Shown piece by piece: positions 25,662-37,518 of a stretch of 64,000 nucleotides of DNA (position 1 is the stretch's first letter; each line of letters starts with the position of its first letter). Origin of the DNA: an uncultured Pseudomonas sp. (GTDB lineage: Bacteria; Pseudomonadota; Gammaproteobacteria; Pseudomonadales; Pseudomonadaceae); NCBI RefSeq assembly GCF_913774235.1, contig NZ_CAJYDW010000012.1, positions 806,001-870,000 of the forward strand, written 5' to 3'. The notes beneath the pieces are model-generated. The model was not told the DNA's origin and ran no database searches. It saw nothing but the letters and a program-made list of their open reading frames with translations. Made by a program: the position numbers and the translations under genes.

Positions 25662-27832
25662 ACATGGACGAGATTCTCAAGACCTTCATCGCCGAGAGCG
25701 AGGAACTGCTGGTGCAGATGGAGACGGCGCTGCTGCAGATCGAGCAGGCGCCGGAGGACATGGAGCTGATCAATGCCATTTTCCGTGCGGCCCACACCAT
25801 CAAGGGCTCGGCGGGGCTGTTCGGCCTGGATCATGTCGTCGCCTTCACCCATGTCGCCGAAAGCGTGCTCGACCGCATCCGCAGCGGCGAGCTGGCGTTC
25901 GACGAGACGCTGTCCGCGCTGTTCCTGGAAGTCTGCGATCACCTCAACGGGCTGATCGCCCGGGTGTCCTCCGGCAGCGAGCCCGAGGCCGACTTCCAGG
26001 CGGCCGGTGCCGCGCTGGTACAGCGGCTGGAACACTACCTCACCCCGACGGGCGCCAAAGCCAGCGCCCCGGCTAGCGCGGCGCGGGCACCCATTCTCAC
26101 GCCTGACGGCGTGGCAGCGAGCCATTGGCACCTGTCGCTGCGTTTCGGGCCGGACATGCTGCGCAACGGCATGGACCCCCTGGCCTTCGTGCGCTACCTC
26201 AACAGCTTCGGCCGCATCGTCAATATCGTCACCCTCGTCGACGCCATCCCCGCCGCCGCCGAAATGGACCCCGAGACCTGCTACCTGGGCTTCGAAGTGG
26301 CCTTCGAGAGCGACGCCGACAAGGAAACCATCGAAGGGGCCTTCGAGTTCGTTCGTGAAGACAGCGACATTCGCATCCTGCCGCCCCACAGCCGCAGCAG
26401 CGATTACTGCAAGCTGATCGAAGACCTGCCCGAGGAAGATCTGCGCCTGGGCGAGATCCTGGTGCGCTGCGGCACCCTGACGCCCCATGAACTGGACGAC
26501 GTGCTACGTCGTCAGTCCAATCCGGACCTGCCGCGGCAGCCCATCGGCGAGGCCTTGCTCGAAGCCCACCTGGTCAATCCGCCGGTGATAGACGCGGCGC
26601 TGAACAAGCAGCGCAAGGTCAAGGAACAGCGCAGCGCACCTGCGGGCGACAATCAACTGATCCGCATCGACGCGACCAAGCTCGACCAGCTCATCGACCT
26701 CATCGGCGAGCTCATCATCGCCGGTGCCGGAACCCAGCTCATCGCCCAGCAGAGCGGCCTGGCCGAGCTGGTGGAATCCACCGGGGTGCTGTCGCGACTG
26801 GTCGAGGAGGTGCGCGACACCGCCCTGACCCTGCGCATGGTCCAGATAGGGACCACCTTCAACCGCTTCCAGCGCGTGGTGCGCGACGTCTCCAAGGAAC
26901 TCGGCAAGGACATCACCCTGAGCATCAGCGGCGGTGACACCGAGCTGGACAAGACCGTGGTGGAGAAGATCGGCGATCCGCTGACCCACCTGATCCGCAA
27001 CGCCATGGACCACGGCATCGAGTCCGCCGAGCTGCGTCTGGCGCGGGGTAAACCGGCCCAGGGGACCGTGGGGCTGCACGCCTACCACGAGTCCAGCAGC
27101 ATCGTCATCGAGGTCACCGACGACGGCGGCGGCCTGTCCCGCGAGCGCATCCTGCGCAAGGCCACCGAGCGGGGCCTCATCGCCGAAGGCCAGGTGCTGC
27201 CGGATCGCGACGTCTTCAACCTCATCTTCGAGCCCGGCTTCTCCACCGCCGAGCAGATCAGCAACCTGTCCGGCCGCGGCGTCGGCATGGACGTGGTCAA
27301 GCGCAACATCACCGCCCTGCGCGGCAGCGTCGATCTCACCAGCGAAGAGGGGCGCGGGACCCGGGTGACCATCCGGCTGCCGCTGACCCTGGCGATCATC
27401 GACGGCTTCCTCATCGGTGTCGGCAGTGCCACCTACGTGGTGCCCCTGGATGCGGTGGAGGAGTGCATCGAACTCACCGACGCCACCGGTGCCCAGGGCC
27501 GTGGCAACGACTACCTGGACCTGCGCGGCGAGGTCCTCCCGGTGCTGCGCCTGCGCCAGCTGTTCGCCATCGAGGAGACTCCGCCGCGGCGCCAGAACGT
27601 GGTGGTCGTGAACTACGCCGGCCGCCGTGCCGGCCTGGTGGTGGACCAGTTGCTCGGCGAATTCCAGACCGTCATCAAACCCCTGGGGCCGCTGTTCGGC
27701 CATAACCGCAGCCTGGGTGGCTTCACCATCCTCGGCAGCGGCGCCGTGGCCCTGATCCTCAGCGTACCCGGCCTGATCGGCCAGGTATCCCAGGGCGCCG
27801 CGCGGGCTGCCGCGGCAGCCACCCTTTCCTGA
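25658..27832 (+). CDS. cheA: Chemotaxis histidine kinase CheA
   Basis: This 724-residue kinase has an N-terminal Hpt domain with phospho-acceptor H46 ([12 protein letters not shown]). Where the P2 CheY-binding domain is expected (about 145-325) there is a different region: [25 protein letters not shown] and a helical segment [25 protein letters not shown]3 dimerisation helix pair follows ([23 protein letters not shown]). The HATPase domain has the N box ([12 protein letters not shown], about 443-454), G1 (TDDGGGLS, about 487) and G2 (GRGVGMDVV, about 538). A CheW-like P5 domain is at about 580-715. The start overlaps the STAS gene; the next receptor gene starts 13 bases after the stop. Confidence 0.93.
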   Translation: MNMDEILKTFIAESEELLVQMETALLQIEQAPEDMELINAIFRAAHTIKGSAGLFGLDHVVAFTHVAESVLDRIRSGELAFDETLSALFLEVCDHLNGLIARVSSGSEPEADFQAAGAALVQRLEHYLTPTGAKASAPASAARAPILTPDGVAASHWHLSLRFGPDMLRNGMDPLAFVRYLNSFGRIVNIVTLVDAIPAAAEMDPETCYLGFEVAFESDADKETIEGAFEFVREDSDIRILPPHSRSSDYCKLIEDLPEEDLRLGEILVRCGTLTPHELDDVLRRQSNPDLPRQPIGEALLEAHLVNPPVIDAALNKQRKVKEQRSAPAGDNQLIRIDATKLDQLIDLIGELIIAGAGTQLIAQQSGLAELVESTGVLSRLVEEVRDTALTLRMVQIGTTFNRFQRVVRDVSKELGKDITLSISGGDTELDKTVVEKIGDPLTHLIRNAMDHGIESAELRLARGKPAQGTVGLHAYHESSSIVIEVTDDGGGLSRERILRKATERGLIAEGQVLPDRDVFNLIFEPGFSTAEQISNLSGRGVGMDVVKRNITALRGSVDLTSEEGRGTRVTIRLPLTLAIIDGFLIGVGSATYVVPLDAVEECIELTDATGAQGRGNDYLDLRGEVLPVLRLRQLFAIEETPPRRQNVVVVNYAGRRAGLVVDQLLGEFQTVIKPLGPLFGHNRSLGGFTILGSGAVALILSVPGLIGQVSQGAARAAAAATLS

Positions 27833-27845
27833 TAGGACGTTCGAC

Positions 27846-30284
27846 ATGACTGTAAGTAAGAGGATGGCGTTGCTGGTGGTGTCGGCCCTGCTCGGGATCG
27901 TGCTGCTGGCCGGGTTCGCCTACGTTCAGTTGGCGACGGTCTATGACCGCGCCAACTACGGCAACGAGAACACCGTACCGTCGATCCTGGCCATCGACGC
28001 CATGGACGCCCACTCGGCGGACATCATCACCGACCTCTACCGGCATCTGGCCGCCACGGGCGAGGTGGCGACCGCTGCCGTCGAGAAAGAACTGGCCGAG
28101 GATCAGCGACTCACGGCTGAGGCGCTGAAGAACTATGAGTCCTTGATTTCCGATGACACCGATCGGCGCATGCTCCAAGACGATGTCCAGGCTGTCGCTG
28201 CGCTGAATCAGCTCGCGACCAAGGTGCTTCCGCTGTCTCGTGCCAGCCGGGATGAAGAGGTCAAGCAGCTCCTGGAAGACAATCGCAACGTCATCGTCCA
28301 TGTCGGCGACATGCTCGACGCCCACCGGGCCTACAACCAGAAACTCGGCGCCACCCAAGCGGAAGTCGCCAGCCAGACCCGTCATCAGGCGACCCTGCTG
28401 TCCATCGGCATCGCCCTGGCGACCCTGCTGGGCATCGGTCTGCTCGGTTTCTTCATCACCCGCAACCTGCTGCGGCAGCTGGGCGGCGAGCCGAGTGCCG
28501 TGGCAGCTGTCGCCACACGGGTCGCAGCGGGCGACCTGCCCGACGACCTGCGTCTGCGCCAGGGCGACGACAAGAGCCTGATGGCTGCCATGCAGCTCAT
28601 GGTGACGACCCTGCGCGGACTGGTGGCGGACATGTCGCGGATGTCGGCTGAGCATGATCGTGGCGAGACCGACGCCCGCATCGCGACCGAGAACTTCCAG
28701 GGTACCTTCCGCAGCATGGCCGAAGGCGTCAACGCCATGGTCGCCGGTCACCTGGAGGACTCGCGCAAGGCCATGGCCTGTGTGAAGAGCTTCGGCGAGG
28801 GCGATCTGTCGGCGCCACTGGAACGCTTCCCCGGCAAGAAGGCGGTGATCAACGACAACCTGGAGCAGGTACGCGGCAACATCCAGACCCTGGTGGCCGA
28901 GATGAACCAGGTCTCCCAGGCACACGACCGCGGCGAGACCGATGCCCGTATCCCCGTGGAGCGCTTCCAAGGCACCTTCCGCAGCATGGCCGAAGGGGTC
29001 AATGCCATGGTCGCCGGTCACCTGGAGGACTCGCGCAAGGCCATGGCCTGCGTGAAGAGCTTCGGCGAGGGCGATCTGTCGGTTCCTTTGGAGCGCTTCC
29101 CTGGCCAGAAGGCGGTGATCAACGACAACCTCGAACAGGTTCGCAGCAACATCCAGCGCCTGGTCGAGGACGCCAACCAACTGAGCCAGGCCGCCATGGC
29201 CGGGCGACTGGACAGCCGCGCCGATGCCAGTGCCCACCAAGGCGACTTCCGCCGCATCGTCGCCGGCATCAACGGCACCCTGGACGCCATCGTCGCCCCG
29301 GTCAACGAGGCCATGGCCGTGATGAGCGGCCTGGCCCAGGGCGACCTGAGCCGTACCGTGAACGGCGACTACCAGGGCCAATTGCTGGAACTGAAGAACT
29401 CCATCAACGGCACCGTCGGCAAGCTGAACCAGATCATCGGTGACGTGCGCCTGTCGGCGGATGCCCTGGCCAGCGCCTCGGAAGAAATTTCCGCCACCGC
29501 CCAGAGCATGAGCCAGGCCAGCACCGAGCAGGCGGCGTCGGTCGAGGAGACCAGCGCCAGCGTCGAGCAGATGTCGGCCTCCATCGCCCAGAACACCGAG
29601 AACGCCAAGGTCACCGACGGTATGGCCGGCAAGGCGGCGCGCGAGGCGGGCGAGGGTGGTCAAGCGGTGGGCGAGACCCTGGTGGCCATGAAGACCATCG
29701 CCGACAAGATCGGCATCGTCGACGACATCGCCTACCAGACCAACCTGCTGGCGCTCAACGCGGCCATCGAAGCGGCCCGCGCCGGCGAGCATGGCAAGGG
29801 CTTCGCGGTGGTGGCCGCCGAGGTGCGCAAGTTGGCCGAACGCAGCCAGGTGGCGGCCCAGGAAATCGGCACCGTGGCCAAGAGCAGCGTGGCCCTGGCC
29901 GAGCGCGCCGGCACCCTGCTGGACCAGATCGTGCCGTCCATCAGCAAGACCTCCGAACTGGTGCAGGAAATCGCTGCGGCTAGCGAAGAGCAGAGCGGTG
30001 GGGCGAGCCAGATCAACGGCGCCATGCTGCAACTGAGCCAGATCACCCAGCAGAACGCCTCCGCCTCGGAAGAGCTGGCGGCTACCTCGGAGGAAATGAG
30101 CGGCCAGGCCGAGCAACTGCAACGCCTGATGAGCTTCTTCCACACCGGCGAGGCACGCGCGGTGCAGGATCTGGATCGCGCCTTGGCGACGACCAGGCCA
30201 AGGGCGGCACGGGCCAGCCTGCCGGTCAAGCGAACCGGTACCAGTGGGAACGTGCCGGAAGGCTTCGCCCCCTTCGAGTCCTGA
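27846..30284 (+). CDS. Chemoreceptor 1 with two 90-residue HAMP-like repeat units
   Basis: The 812-residue MCP has TM1 (about 8-27), a roughly 150-residue helical 4HB-type periplasmic domain, TM2 (about 182-203) and a HAMP. Two tandem ~90-residue units follow, each with [46 protein letters not shown]...NDNLEQVR, then a final HAMP-like stretch ([36 protein letters not shown]). The signalling domain has [38 protein letters not shown]. The C-terminus GFAPF-ES fits the x-[FYW]-x-x-[FYW] pentapeptide that tethers CheR or CheB. The ligand is unknown. It is the first of four paralogous receptors between cheA and cheR. Confidence 0.92.
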   Translation: MTVSKRMALLVVSALLGIVLLAGFAYVQLATVYDRANYGNENTVPSILAIDAMDAHSADIITDLYRHLAATGEVATAAVEKELAEDQRLTAEALKNYESLISDDTDRRMLQDDVQAVAALNQLATKVLPLSRASRDEEVKQLLEDNRNVIVHVGDMLDAHRAYNQKLGATQAEVASQTRHQATLLSIGIALATLLGIGLLGFFITRNLLRQLGGEPSAVAAVATRVAAGDLPDDLRLRQGDDKSLMAAMQLMVTTLRGLVADMSRMSAEHDRGETDARIATENFQGTFRSMAEGVNAMVAGHLEDSRKAMACVKSFGEGDLSAPLERFPGKKAVINDNLEQVRGNIQTLVAEMNQVSQAHDRGETDARIPVERFQGTFRSMAEGVNAMVAGHLEDSRKAMACVKSFGEGDLSVPLERFPGQKAVINDNLEQVRSNIQRLVEDANQLSQAAMAGRLDSRADASAHQGDFRRIVAGINGTLDAIVAPVNEAMAVMSGLAQGDLSRTVNGDYQGQLLELKNSINGTVGKLNQIIGDVRLSADALASASEEISATAQSMSQASTEQAASVEETSASVEQMSASIAQNTENAKVTDGMAGKAAREAGEGGQAVGETLVAMKTIADKIGIVDDIAYQTNLLALNAAIEAARAGEHGKGFAVVAAEVRKLAERSQVAAQEIGTVAKSSVALAERAGTLLDQIVPSISKTSELVQEIAAASEEQSGGASQINGAMLQLSQITQQNASASEELAATSEEMSGQAEQLQRLMSFFHTGEARAVQDLDRALATTRPRAARASLPVKRTGTSGNVPEGFAPFES
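28643..29182 (+). repeat. Two tandem 270-bp coding repeats in receptor 1
   Basis: The block beginning near 28643 recurs 270 bases later; for example GGCGAGACCGA at 28662 and GGCGAGACCGA at 28932. The second unit is partly diverged at synonymous sites at its start but almost identical through the [13 protein letters not shown] region. The unit encodes 90 residues, so copy changes keep the reading frame. Confidence 0.75.
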
Positions 30285-30338
30285 CTACCCCTCTGACCCT
30301 ATACGGCCGTCCTGTACGGCCTTTCCGAGAGTGCCTCC

Positions 30339-33044
30339 ATGACTACAAGACAAAAACTACAAGCCCTGCTGGGTGCAGCCGCCTTGGGCGTTCTGTTGCT
30401 GGTCGGGGTAGCGCACTATCGGAGCGAACAGCTCGTCACCGGGCTCACCTCCGGTAGCGACAGTGCCAGCACGCGCCTCGAGGCACTCGAAGAGATCGAC
30501 AACAGCCGTGCCGAACTGGTAGCGGCCCTGTACCGCGGTGCGCTGGCGAACGAGGCGACAGAGGTGGCAGTGGCTGGACAGCAGGTCGTCAGCGCCAGGC
30601 AGCGTATCGAGCAAGGGCTCGCCCACTATGACAATCTGGTCGCGGATGACCGCGAACGGACGTCCTTGGCTGCCGACCGCGCCAGCGCCAGTGCCTTGAT
30701 CACGCTGAGCGAACAGGTCCTGAGCCTGCTGACGCAGAACCGTGCCGCCGAGGCCCAGACCCTGCTGCGGAGTCAGGCGGACCTGTCGAGTGCGCTCGGC
30801 AAGGCCCTGCAAGAGCATGGCCGCTACGTCCGCAGCCTCGCTCAGCAGGGCCAGCAGGTCGCGCTGCAGGCCAAGAGCCAGACGACGATGCTCCTGCTGT
30901 TCCTCGGCCTGGCTACCCTGGCGGCCCTGGTGCTGCTGGGTTTCGCCACCCGCAATCTGCTGCGCCAATTCGGCGGCGAACCCGCCATGGTCACCGCGCT
31001 AGCGAGACGTGTCGCCGAGGGCGAGTTGCCCGATGACTTCGCCGTACGCGCCGATGACCAGACCAGTCTGCTGGCGGCCATGCACAACGTGATTGGGCGG
31101 TTGCGTGGGCTGGAAGGGGAGATGGCCCGCATGGCCAGCGCCCACGAGCGGGGCGACATCGATGTCCGCCTGTCCACCGAGCGGCTTCAGGGTACCTTCC
31201 TGGGGCTGGCGAACGACGTGAATGCCATGGTGACCGGTCACCTGGAGGACTCGCGCAAGGCCATGGCCTGCGTGAAGAGTTTCGGCGAGGGCGACCTGTC
31301 CGTCACGCTGGATCGCCTCCCCGGTCAGAAAGCCTACATGACCGACGCCCTCGAGCAGCTGCGCAGCAACATTCAGGCGCTGATGAGCGAGATGCAGCAC
31401 ATGTCCCACGAGCACGATGCGGGCGACATCGACGTCTGCATCGATGCCGAGCGCTTCCAGGGTTCCTATCGCCAGATCGCCAACGGCATCAATGCCATGG
31501 TGGCGGGTCACATCGCGGTCAAGAAGAAGGCCATGGCCTGCATCAAGGCCTTCGGCGAGGGCGATCTGTCGGCGCCGCTGGAACCCTTCCCCGGCAAGAA
31601 GGCCTTCATCAACGACAACATCGAGCAGCTGCGCAGCAACATCCAGGCGCTGATGAGCGAGATGCAGCACATGTCCCACGAGCACGACGCGGGCGATATC
31701 GACGTCTGCATCGATGCCGAACGCTTCCAGGGTTCCTATCGCGAGATCGCCAATGGCATCAATGCCATGGTGGCGGGTCACATCGCGGTCAAGAAGAAGG
31801 CCATGGCCTGCATCAAGGCCTTCGGCGAGGGTGATCTGTCGGCGCCGCTGGAGCGCTTCCCCGGCAAGAAGGCCTTCATCAACGACAACATCGAGCAGGT
31901 GCGCGGCAACATCCAGCGCCTGATCGACGATGCCCAGCAACTGAGCCAGGCCGCCATGGCCGGTCGGCTGGACACCCGTGCCGACGCCGCTGCCCACCAG
32001 GGTGATTTCCGCCGCATCGTCGCCGGCATCAACGGCACCCTGGACGCCATCGTCGCGCCGCTCAACGAAGCCATGGCCGTGATGAGCGGTCTGGCCCAGG
32101 GCGATCTGAGTCGCACCGTGGAAGGCAACTACCAGGGCCAGTTGCTGGAATTGAAGAACTCCATCAATGGCACCGTCGGCAAGCTGAACCAGATCATCGG
32201 TGACGTACGCCTGTCGGCCGATGCCCTGGCCAGCGCCGCGGAAGAGATCTCCGCCACCGCCCAGAGCATGAGTCAGGCCAGCACCGAGCAGGCGGCATCG
32301 GTCGAGGAGACCAGCGCCAGCATCGAGCAGATGTCGGCCTCCATCGCCCAGAACACCGAGAACGCCAAGGTCACCGACGGCATGGCCGGCAAGGCCGCGC
32401 GCGAGGCCGGCGAAGGCGGCGAGGCGGTACGCAATACCACCGTGGCGATGAAGACCATCGCCGACAAGATCGGCATCGTCGACGACATCGCCTACCAGAC
32501 CAACCTGCTGGCGCTGAACGCGGCCATCGAAGCGGCCCGCGCCGGCGAGCATGGCAAGGGCTTCGCCGTGGTGGCCGCCGAGGTGCGCAAGCTGGCCGAG
32601 CGCAGCCAGGTGGCCGCCCAAGAAATCGGCGACGTGGCCAAGAACAGTGTGGCCCTGGCCGAACGTGCCGGCACCCTGCTGGACCAGATCGTACCCTCTA
32701 TCGGCAAGACCTCCGAGCTGGTGCAGGAAATCGCGGCAGCCAGCGAAGAGCAGAGCGGTGGCGCGAGCCAGATCAACAGCGCCATGCTGCAACTGAGCCA
32801 GATCACCCAGCAGAACGCCTCGGCCTCCGAAGAACTGGCGGCCACCTCCGAGGAGATGAGCGGCCAGGCCGAGCAACTGCAACGGCTGATGAGCTTCTTC
32901 CATAGCGGAGGAACCCGAGCGACGCAGGACCTGGAGCGCGCGCTCAGCGCTGCCTCGCCCAAGAGCGCCCGGATGCCGGGCCAGACACTCCGCACCGGCA
33001 CTTCGGCGAACATTCCCGAAGGCTATACCACCTTCGATTCCTAA
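30339..33044 (+). CDS. Chemoreceptor 2 with three 90-residue HAMP-like repeat units
   Basis: At 901 residues this is the longest of the four receptors. TM1 lies at about 8-24 ([17 protein letters not shown]), then a helical periplasmic domain that differs from those of receptors 1 and 3, TM2 at about 186-205 ([21 protein letters not shown]), and a HAMP. Three tandem units follow. The first is diverged ([19 protein letters not shown]). The second and third are nearly identical ([18 protein letters not shown] or RE) and contain [24 protein letters not shown] final HAMP-like stretch and the standard signalling hairpin ([24 protein letters not shown]) complete it. It ends GYTTF-DS, a pentapeptide tether. 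Cys residues in DVCID and MACIK are repeated per unit. Confidence 0.92.
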   Translation: MTTRQKLQALLGAAALGVLLLVGVAHYRSEQLVTGLTSGSDSASTRLEALEEIDNSRAELVAALYRGALANEATEVAVAGQQVVSARQRIEQGLAHYDNLVADDRERTSLAADRASASALITLSEQVLSLLTQNRAAEAQTLLRSQADLSSALGKALQEHGRYVRSLAQQGQQVALQAKSQTTMLLLFLGLATLAALVLLGFATRNLLRQFGGEPAMVTALARRVAEGELPDDFAVRADDQTSLLAAMHNVIGRLRGLEGEMARMASAHERGDIDVRLSTERLQGTFLGLANDVNAMVTGHLEDSRKAMACVKSFGEGDLSVTLDRLPGQKAYMTDALEQLRSNIQALMSEMQHMSHEHDAGDIDVCIDAERFQGSYRQIANGINAMVAGHIAVKKKAMACIKAFGEGDLSAPLEPFPGKKAFINDNIEQLRSNIQALMSEMQHMSHEHDAGDIDVCIDAERFQGSYREIANGINAMVAGHIAVKKKAMACIKAFGEGDLSAPLERFPGKKAFINDNIEQVRGNIQRLIDDAQQLSQAAMAGRLDTRADAAAHQGDFRRIVAGINGTLDAIVAPLNEAMAVMSGLAQGDLSRTVEGNYQGQLLELKNSINGTVGKLNQIIGDVRLSADALASAAEEISATAQSMSQASTEQAASVEETSASIEQMSASIAQNTENAKVTDGMAGKAAREAGEGGEAVRNTTVAMKTIADKIGIVDDIAYQTNLLALNAAIEAARAGEHGKGFAVVAAEVRKLAERSQVAAQEIGDVAKNSVALAERAGTLLDQIVPSIGKTSELVQEIAAASEEQSGGASQINSAMLQLSQITQQNASASEELAATSEEMSGQAEQLQRLMSFFHSGGTRATQDLERALSAASPKSARMPGQTLRTGTSANIPEGYTTFDS
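31381..31920 (+). repeat. Near-identical 270-bp tandem duplication in receptor 2
   Basis: The sequence starting TGATGAGCGAGATGCAGCAC at 31381 recurs at 31651, exactly 270 bases later, and the two copies differ at only a few positions (for example GAACCCTTC versus GAGCGCTTC, CAGATC versus GAGATC). Such high identity indicates recent duplication or ongoing conversion. Confidence 0.9.
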
Positions 33045-33094
33045 CGTTTCAACTTTGGCCGACCGTTGCGGGCGGCTGCTTGGAGAAGGCTGAC

Positions 33095-35263
33095 ATGACC
33101 GTCATCAAGAAAATGCTGTTGCTGGTGCTCTTCGCCCTCATGGGCATCCTGCTACTGGCCGGGGTGGGGCAATACCAGATCGAGAAGGTGTTCGACGCCG
33201 CCAACTACGGTAACGACAACACCGTGCCCAGCCTGCGGGCCTTGGGTGACGTCAATGACAGTCGCTCCGACTATGTCGCGTCCATCTACCGCCATGTGCT
33301 GTCTTCCGATGAACAGTCCATGACCGCTGTCGAGCAGGACATCGCCGCTGCCAAGCAACGCCTGGAGCAGAGCCTGAGCAAGTACGAAGGCCTCCTCTCG
33401 GATGATCGCGACCGAGCGCTGCTGGCCGCCGATCGCACTGCGGTCGCGGGGTTGTTCGCCCTGGGCGACAAGGTGATCGCCCTGTCGCGGCAGAATCGCA
33501 ACGACGAAGCCCAGGCGTTGATGCGCAGCCAGGCGAGTGTCCTGAATGCGGTCAACGGTGCCATCGACCAGCACGTCGACTACAACCAGGGTCTGGCACA
33601 GCAGGGTGTGGCTGTCGCGGTCAAGACCAAGGGCCAGGCCACGTTGCTGGCGCTGGTCATCGCCCTGGCCACGCTGGTGGCGGTGGGCCTGCTGGGCTTC
33701 TTCATCACCCGCAACCTGCTGCGCCAACTGGGCGGCGAGCCGGCCACAGTGGCTACGGTAGCCGCTCGGGTGTCCGCAGGCGATCTGCCGGATGACCTCA
33801 AGCTGCGCGCCGGTGACAAGACCAGCCTGATGGCGGCCATGCAGAACATGGTCGACACCTTGCGCGGCCTGGTGGCGGAAATGACCACCATGGCGAGCGC
33901 CCACGACCGTGGCGAGACCGCTGTCCGCATTCCCGTAGAGCGCTTCCAAGGCACCTTCCGCAGCATGGCCGAAGGCGTGAATGCCATGGTTGCCGGCCAC
34001 CTGGACGACTCGCGCAAGGCCATGGCCTGCGTGAAGAGCTTCGGTGAGGGCGATCTGTCAGCGCCGCTGGAGCGCTTCCCTGGCCAGAAGGCGGTGATCA
34101 ACGACAACCTCGAACAGGTGCGCAGCAACATCCAGCGCCTGGTCGAGGACGCCAACCAGCTGAGCCAGGCCGCCATGGCCGGGCGGCTGGACAGCCGCGC
34201 CGATGCCAGTGCCCACCAGGGCGACTTCCGCCGCATCGTCGCCGGCATCAACGGCACCCTGGACGCCATCGTCGCCCCGGTCAACGAGGCCATGGCCGTG
34301 ATGAGCGGCCTGGCCCAGGGCGACCTGAGTCAGAGCGTGCAGGGTAATTACCAAGGGCAACTGCTGGAGTTGAAGAACTCCATCAACGGTACCGTCGACA
34401 AGCTGAACCAGATCATCGGGGACGTGCGTCTGTCGGCCGATGCCCTGGCCAGCGCCTCGGAAGAGATCTCCGCCACTGCCCAGAGCATGAGTCAGGCCAG
34501 CACCGAGCAGGCGGCATCGGTCGAGGAGACCAGCGCCAGCGTCGAGCAGATGTCGGCCTCCATCGCCCAGAACACCGAGAACGCCAAGGTCACCGACGGC
34601 ATGGCCGGCAAGGCCGCGCGTGAGGCGGGCGAGGGTGGCCAGGCGGTGGGCGAGACCCTGGTGGCGATGAAGACCATCGCCGACAAGATCGGCATCGTCG
34701 ACGACATCGCCTACCAGACCAACCTGCTGGCGCTCAATGCGGCCATCGAAGCGGCCCGTGCCGGCGAGCACGGCAAGGGCTTCGCCGTGGTGGCCGCCGA
34801 GGTGCGCAAGCTGGCCGAACGCAGCCAGGTGGCCGCCCAGGAAATCGGCACCGTAGCCAAGAGCAGCGTGGCCCTGGCCGAACGCGCCGGGTCATTGCTC
34901 GACGAAATGGTGCCGTCCATCAGCAAAACCTCCGATCTGGTGCAAGAAATCGCCTCCGCGTCCGAAGAACAAAGTAGCGGAGTAGAGCAGATCAACAGCG
35001 CCATGATGCAACTGAGCCAGATCACCCAGCAGAACGCCTCGGCCTCCGAGGAGTTGGCGGCCACCGCCGAAGAAATGAGCGGCCAGGCCGAGCAACTGCA
35101 ACGCCTGATGGGCTTCTTCCACACCGGCGACGGCACTCGTGCCGCCCAGGACCTGAACCGTGCCATCGACCAGGTACGCCCCGCGCGAGCGGCGCAACCA
35201 GTCGTGCGAGCGCCCAAGGCCGCTGGTGGTCTGCCGGCTGGTTATGTCCGCTTCCCGGAGTGA
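33095..35263 (+). CDS. Chemoreceptor 3 with one 90-residue HAMP-like unit
   Basis: This 722-residue MCP starts at ATG 33095 with GGAGAAGG upstream; a TTG at 33080 also opens the frame. TM1 ([18 protein letters not shown]) and TM2 ([22 protein letters not shown]) bracket a 4HB-like periplasmic domain similar to that of receptor 1 ([18 protein letters not shown]). After HAMP there is a single copy of the 90-residue unit ([36 protein letters not shown]), then the shared HAMP-like stretch and signalling domain. The C-terminus is GYVRF-PE, again a possible tether. The last third is nearly identical in DNA to receptors 1, 2 and 4. cheW follows after six bases. Confidence 0.92.
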   Translation: MTVIKKMLLLVLFALMGILLLAGVGQYQIEKVFDAANYGNDNTVPSLRALGDVNDSRSDYVASIYRHVLSSDEQSMTAVEQDIAAAKQRLEQSLSKYEGLLSDDRDRALLAADRTAVAGLFALGDKVIALSRQNRNDEAQALMRSQASVLNAVNGAIDQHVDYNQGLAQQGVAVAVKTKGQATLLALVIALATLVAVGLLGFFITRNLLRQLGGEPATVATVAARVSAGDLPDDLKLRAGDKTSLMAAMQNMVDTLRGLVAEMTTMASAHDRGETAVRIPVERFQGTFRSMAEGVNAMVAGHLDDSRKAMACVKSFGEGDLSAPLERFPGQKAVINDNLEQVRSNIQRLVEDANQLSQAAMAGRLDSRADASAHQGDFRRIVAGINGTLDAIVAPVNEAMAVMSGLAQGDLSQSVQGNYQGQLLELKNSINGTVDKLNQIIGDVRLSADALASASEEISATAQSMSQASTEQAASVEETSASVEQMSASIAQNTENAKVTDGMAGKAAREAGEGGQAVGETLVAMKTIADKIGIVDDIAYQTNLLALNAAIEAARAGEHGKGFAVVAAEVRKLAERSQVAAQEIGTVAKSSVALAERAGSLLDEMVPSISKTSDLVQEIASASEEQSSGVEQINSAMMQLSQITQQNASASEELAATAEEMSGQAEQLQRLMGFFHTGDGTRAAQDLNRAIDQVRPARAAQPVVRAPKAAGGLPAGYVRFPE

Positions 35264-35269
35264 TGGAAC

Positions 35270-35794
35270 ATGAATGCCCTGACCCTTGAAGACATCGCCC
35301 AGGACACCCTGGGCCACCAGCACCTGACCTTCGTGGTGGCTGGCGAGACCTATGCCGTGGATACCCTGGTCGTGCGCGAGATCCTCGAATTCGGCCAACT
35401 GACCCAGGTGCCGCTGATGCCGCCGTGCATCCGTGGCGTGATCAACCTGCGTGGCGCCGTGGTGCCCGTCATCGACCTGGAGGCCCGCTTCGGCGGGACG
35501 CCGACCCGGGTCGGTCCGCGGACCTGCATCGTCATCCTCGAGGTGGCCGATGCCGAAGACACCCAGGTGCTGGGTGTGGTGGTGGATGCGGTGAGCGAGG
35601 TGCTGGAGATCGAACCGGCGCAGATACGTCCGGCGCCGGCTTTCGGCAGCCGTCTGGAACCCCACTTCATCGCCGGCATGGTCAAGCTGGGCGAGGGCTT
35701 CCTAATCCTGCTCGATGTCCAGCGGGTGCTGGATGTCACGGAGTTGGCGAATGTGGCCCAGGGCTTGGCCCCAGGACCCAACACCGGAAATTAA
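35270..35794 (+). CDS. cheW: CheW adaptor (first copy)
   Basis: The 174-residue adaptor links receptors to CheA. The two SH3-like subdomains carry the family features: [50 protein letters not shown] (the conserved G-V-I-N-L-R-G-x-V-P-V-I-D-L segment) and [20 protein letters not shown]...[22 protein letters not shown]. It begins six bases after receptor 3 ends. A second, clearly different CheW lies at 37518-38000. Two adaptors next to alternating receptors suggest either dedicated coupling of particular receptors or mixed arrays. Confidence 0.93.
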   Translation: MNALTLEDIAQDTLGHQHLTFVVAGETYAVDTLVVREILEFGQLTQVPLMPPCIRGVINLRGAVVPVIDLEARFGGTPTRVGPRTCIVILEVADAEDTQVLGVVVDAVSEVLEIEPAQIRPAPAFGSRLEPHFIAGMVKLGEGFLILLDVQRVLDVTELANVAQGLAPGPNTGN

Positions 35795-35859
35795 ATCTGG
35801 CGCCCGCCGTGGCGCCGCCGCTCTATTCAATCGGACTCGGCGCTGGAGGCGCTTATCCT

Positions 35860-37518
35860 ATGCTCAACAATCTTCGCGTCTCTACCAAACTGGCGGTCGG
35901 TTTCGGGGTCGCCATCTTCATGCTGTTGCTGGTCATGGGCGTTGCAATGCTGAACATGGAAAAAATGAAGGAAGCGGCCGACACCATGTCGCAGCGCAAC
36001 TTCCCGCTGACCGTGCTGGCCAACACCCTTACCCGCAACACCCTGGATTCCGGCCGCATGATGCGCAACCTGCTGTTGCAGGACAGCGCCGATATCCAGG
36101 CCAGGACCAAGACCCTGGAAGACATCAAGCGGGTGCGCGCCGAAAATGCGGAGACCTTGGCCGAGCTGGGTCGGCGCGTACAGAGCGACGAGGGCAAGCG
36201 CAAGCTCAATGCTGTCATCGAGAGTCGTCAGCGCCTGCAAGACAAGTACACCGAATTCTTCCGTCTGCTGGATGTTGATCGTGGTCAGGCGCGGGATTTT
36301 CTGCTCAACGTGTTCGCGCCGAACAATACCGAACTGGTCTCGGCGGCCAGCGCGCTCAACGAGCACCAAGCCCAACGCATGACCGCCTCCGGCGAAGAAG
36401 CCGCCGCTGCCTACGTGGACGCCCGCAACCTGATGATGGTAATCGGCGTCGTTGCCGTGCTCCTGTCCATCCTGCTCGGCTACCTGATCACCCGCAGCCT
36501 GATCCGCCAATTGGGTGGCGAGCCGGCCTATGCCGCCGAGGTGGTGCAACGCGTCGCCAAAGGCGATCTGACCGTCGAGGTGAAGACCCGCGAGGGTGAC
36601 ACCACCAGCATGCTGGCCTCGGTTCGCACCATGACCATCACCCTGGCGCAGATCATCAGCGACGTGCGCAGCTCGGCCGATGGCCTGGCCAGTGCCTCCG
36701 AGGAAGTCTCCGCCACTGCTCAGAGCATGAGCCAGGCCAGCACCGAGCAGGCGGCGTCGGTCGAAGAGACCAGCGCCAGCATCGAGCAGATGTCGGCGTC
36801 CATCGCCCAGAATACCGAGAACGCCAAGGTCACCGACGGCATGGCCGGCAAGGCTGCCCGCGAGGCGGTCGAGGGTGGTCAGTCGGTGCGGGATACCCTG
36901 GTGGCCATGAAGACCATCGCCGACAAGATCGGCATCGTCGACGACATCGCCTACCAGACCAACCTGCTGGCGCTCAACGCGGCCATCGAAGCGGCCCGTG
37001 CCGGGGAGCACGGCAAGGGCTTCGCGGTGGTGGCCGCCGAGGTGCGCAAACTGGCCGAGCGCAGCCAGATCGCAGCCCAGGAAATTGGCACCGTGGCCAA
37101 GAGCAGCGTGGCCCTGGCCGAGCGCGCCGGGTCCCTGCTGGATGAGATGGTCCCCTCCATCAACAAGACCTCCGACCTGGTCCAGGAAATCACCGCGGCC
37201 TCCGAAGAACAGACCGCCGGGGTGGAGCAGATCAACAGCGCCATGATGCAGCTGAGCCAGATCACCCAGCAGAACGCCTCGGCTTCCGAAGAGCTGGCGG
37301 CCACCTCCGAGGAGATGAGCGGCCAAGCCGAACAGCTGCAGCAACTAATGGAATACTTCACCCTGAGCGACACGGCTGCGACCAGTTCGGCGGTACCCCG
37401 CCAGACCCTCAAGAAAGCCGCGCTGGCGGCGGTCGAGCCTACCTCGTCGCGCCCACGCCGGGCGGCGCGCGGTGCGACCGCACCGGACGGCTTCGTCCGC
37501 TTCGAGGAGCATGCCTGA
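35860..37518 (+). CDS. Chemoreceptor 4, standard MCP without repeat units
   Basis: The 552-residue receptor starts at ATG 35860 (GGAGG ten bases upstream); the longer open frame upstream reads through cheW in another phase and is not coding. It has TM1 ([24 protein letters not shown]), a 4HB_MCP-type periplasmic domain ([22 protein letters not shown]...), TM2 ([20 protein letters not shown]), one HAMP ([23 protein letters not shown]) and the same signalling domain as receptors 1-3. It lacks the 90-residue units. It ends GFVRF-EEHA, so the tether motif is followed by four residues. Its stop overlaps the next cheW start by one base. Confidence 0.93.
   Translation: MLNNLRVSTKLAVGFGVAIFMLLLVMGVAMLNMEKMKEAADTMSQRNFPLTVLANTLTRNTLDSGRMMRNLLLQDSADIQARTKTLEDIKRVRAENAETLAELGRRVQSDEGKRKLNAVIESRQRLQDKYTEFFRLLDVDRGQARDFLLNVFAPNNTELVSAASALNEHQAQRMTASGEEAAAAYVDARNLMMVIGVVAVLLSILLGYLITRSLIRQLGGEPAYAAEVVQRVAKGDLTVEVKTREGDTTSMLASVRTMTITLAQIISDVRSSADGLASASEEVSATAQSMSQASTEQAASVEETSASIEQMSASIAQNTENAKVTDGMAGKAAREAVEGGQSVRDTLVAMKTIADKIGIVDDIAYQTNLLALNAAIEAARAGEHGKGFAVVAAEVRKLAERSQIAAQEIGTVAKSSVALAERAGSLLDEMVPSINKTSDLVQEITAASEEQTAGVEQINSAMMQLSQITQQNASASEELAATSEEMSGQAEQLQQLMEYFTLSDTAATSSAVPRQTLKKAALAAVEPTSSRPRRAARGATAPDGFVRFEEHA

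Noticed and set aside
31381-31920. Direct repeats as a CRISPR array or mobile element
   Set aside because: The repeats are coding, in frame, 270 bp each and without spacers or transposase genes.
35425-35859. N-terminal extension of receptor 4 reading through cheW
   Set aside because: That stretch is cheW in another phase; receptor 4 starts at ATG 35860 with a proper TM1.
27759-37344. Long open frames on the minus strand opposite the four receptors (up to about 790 codons)
   Set aside because: They mirror GC-rich receptor codons, have no family similarity or ribosome sites, and the plus-strand genes are unambiguous.
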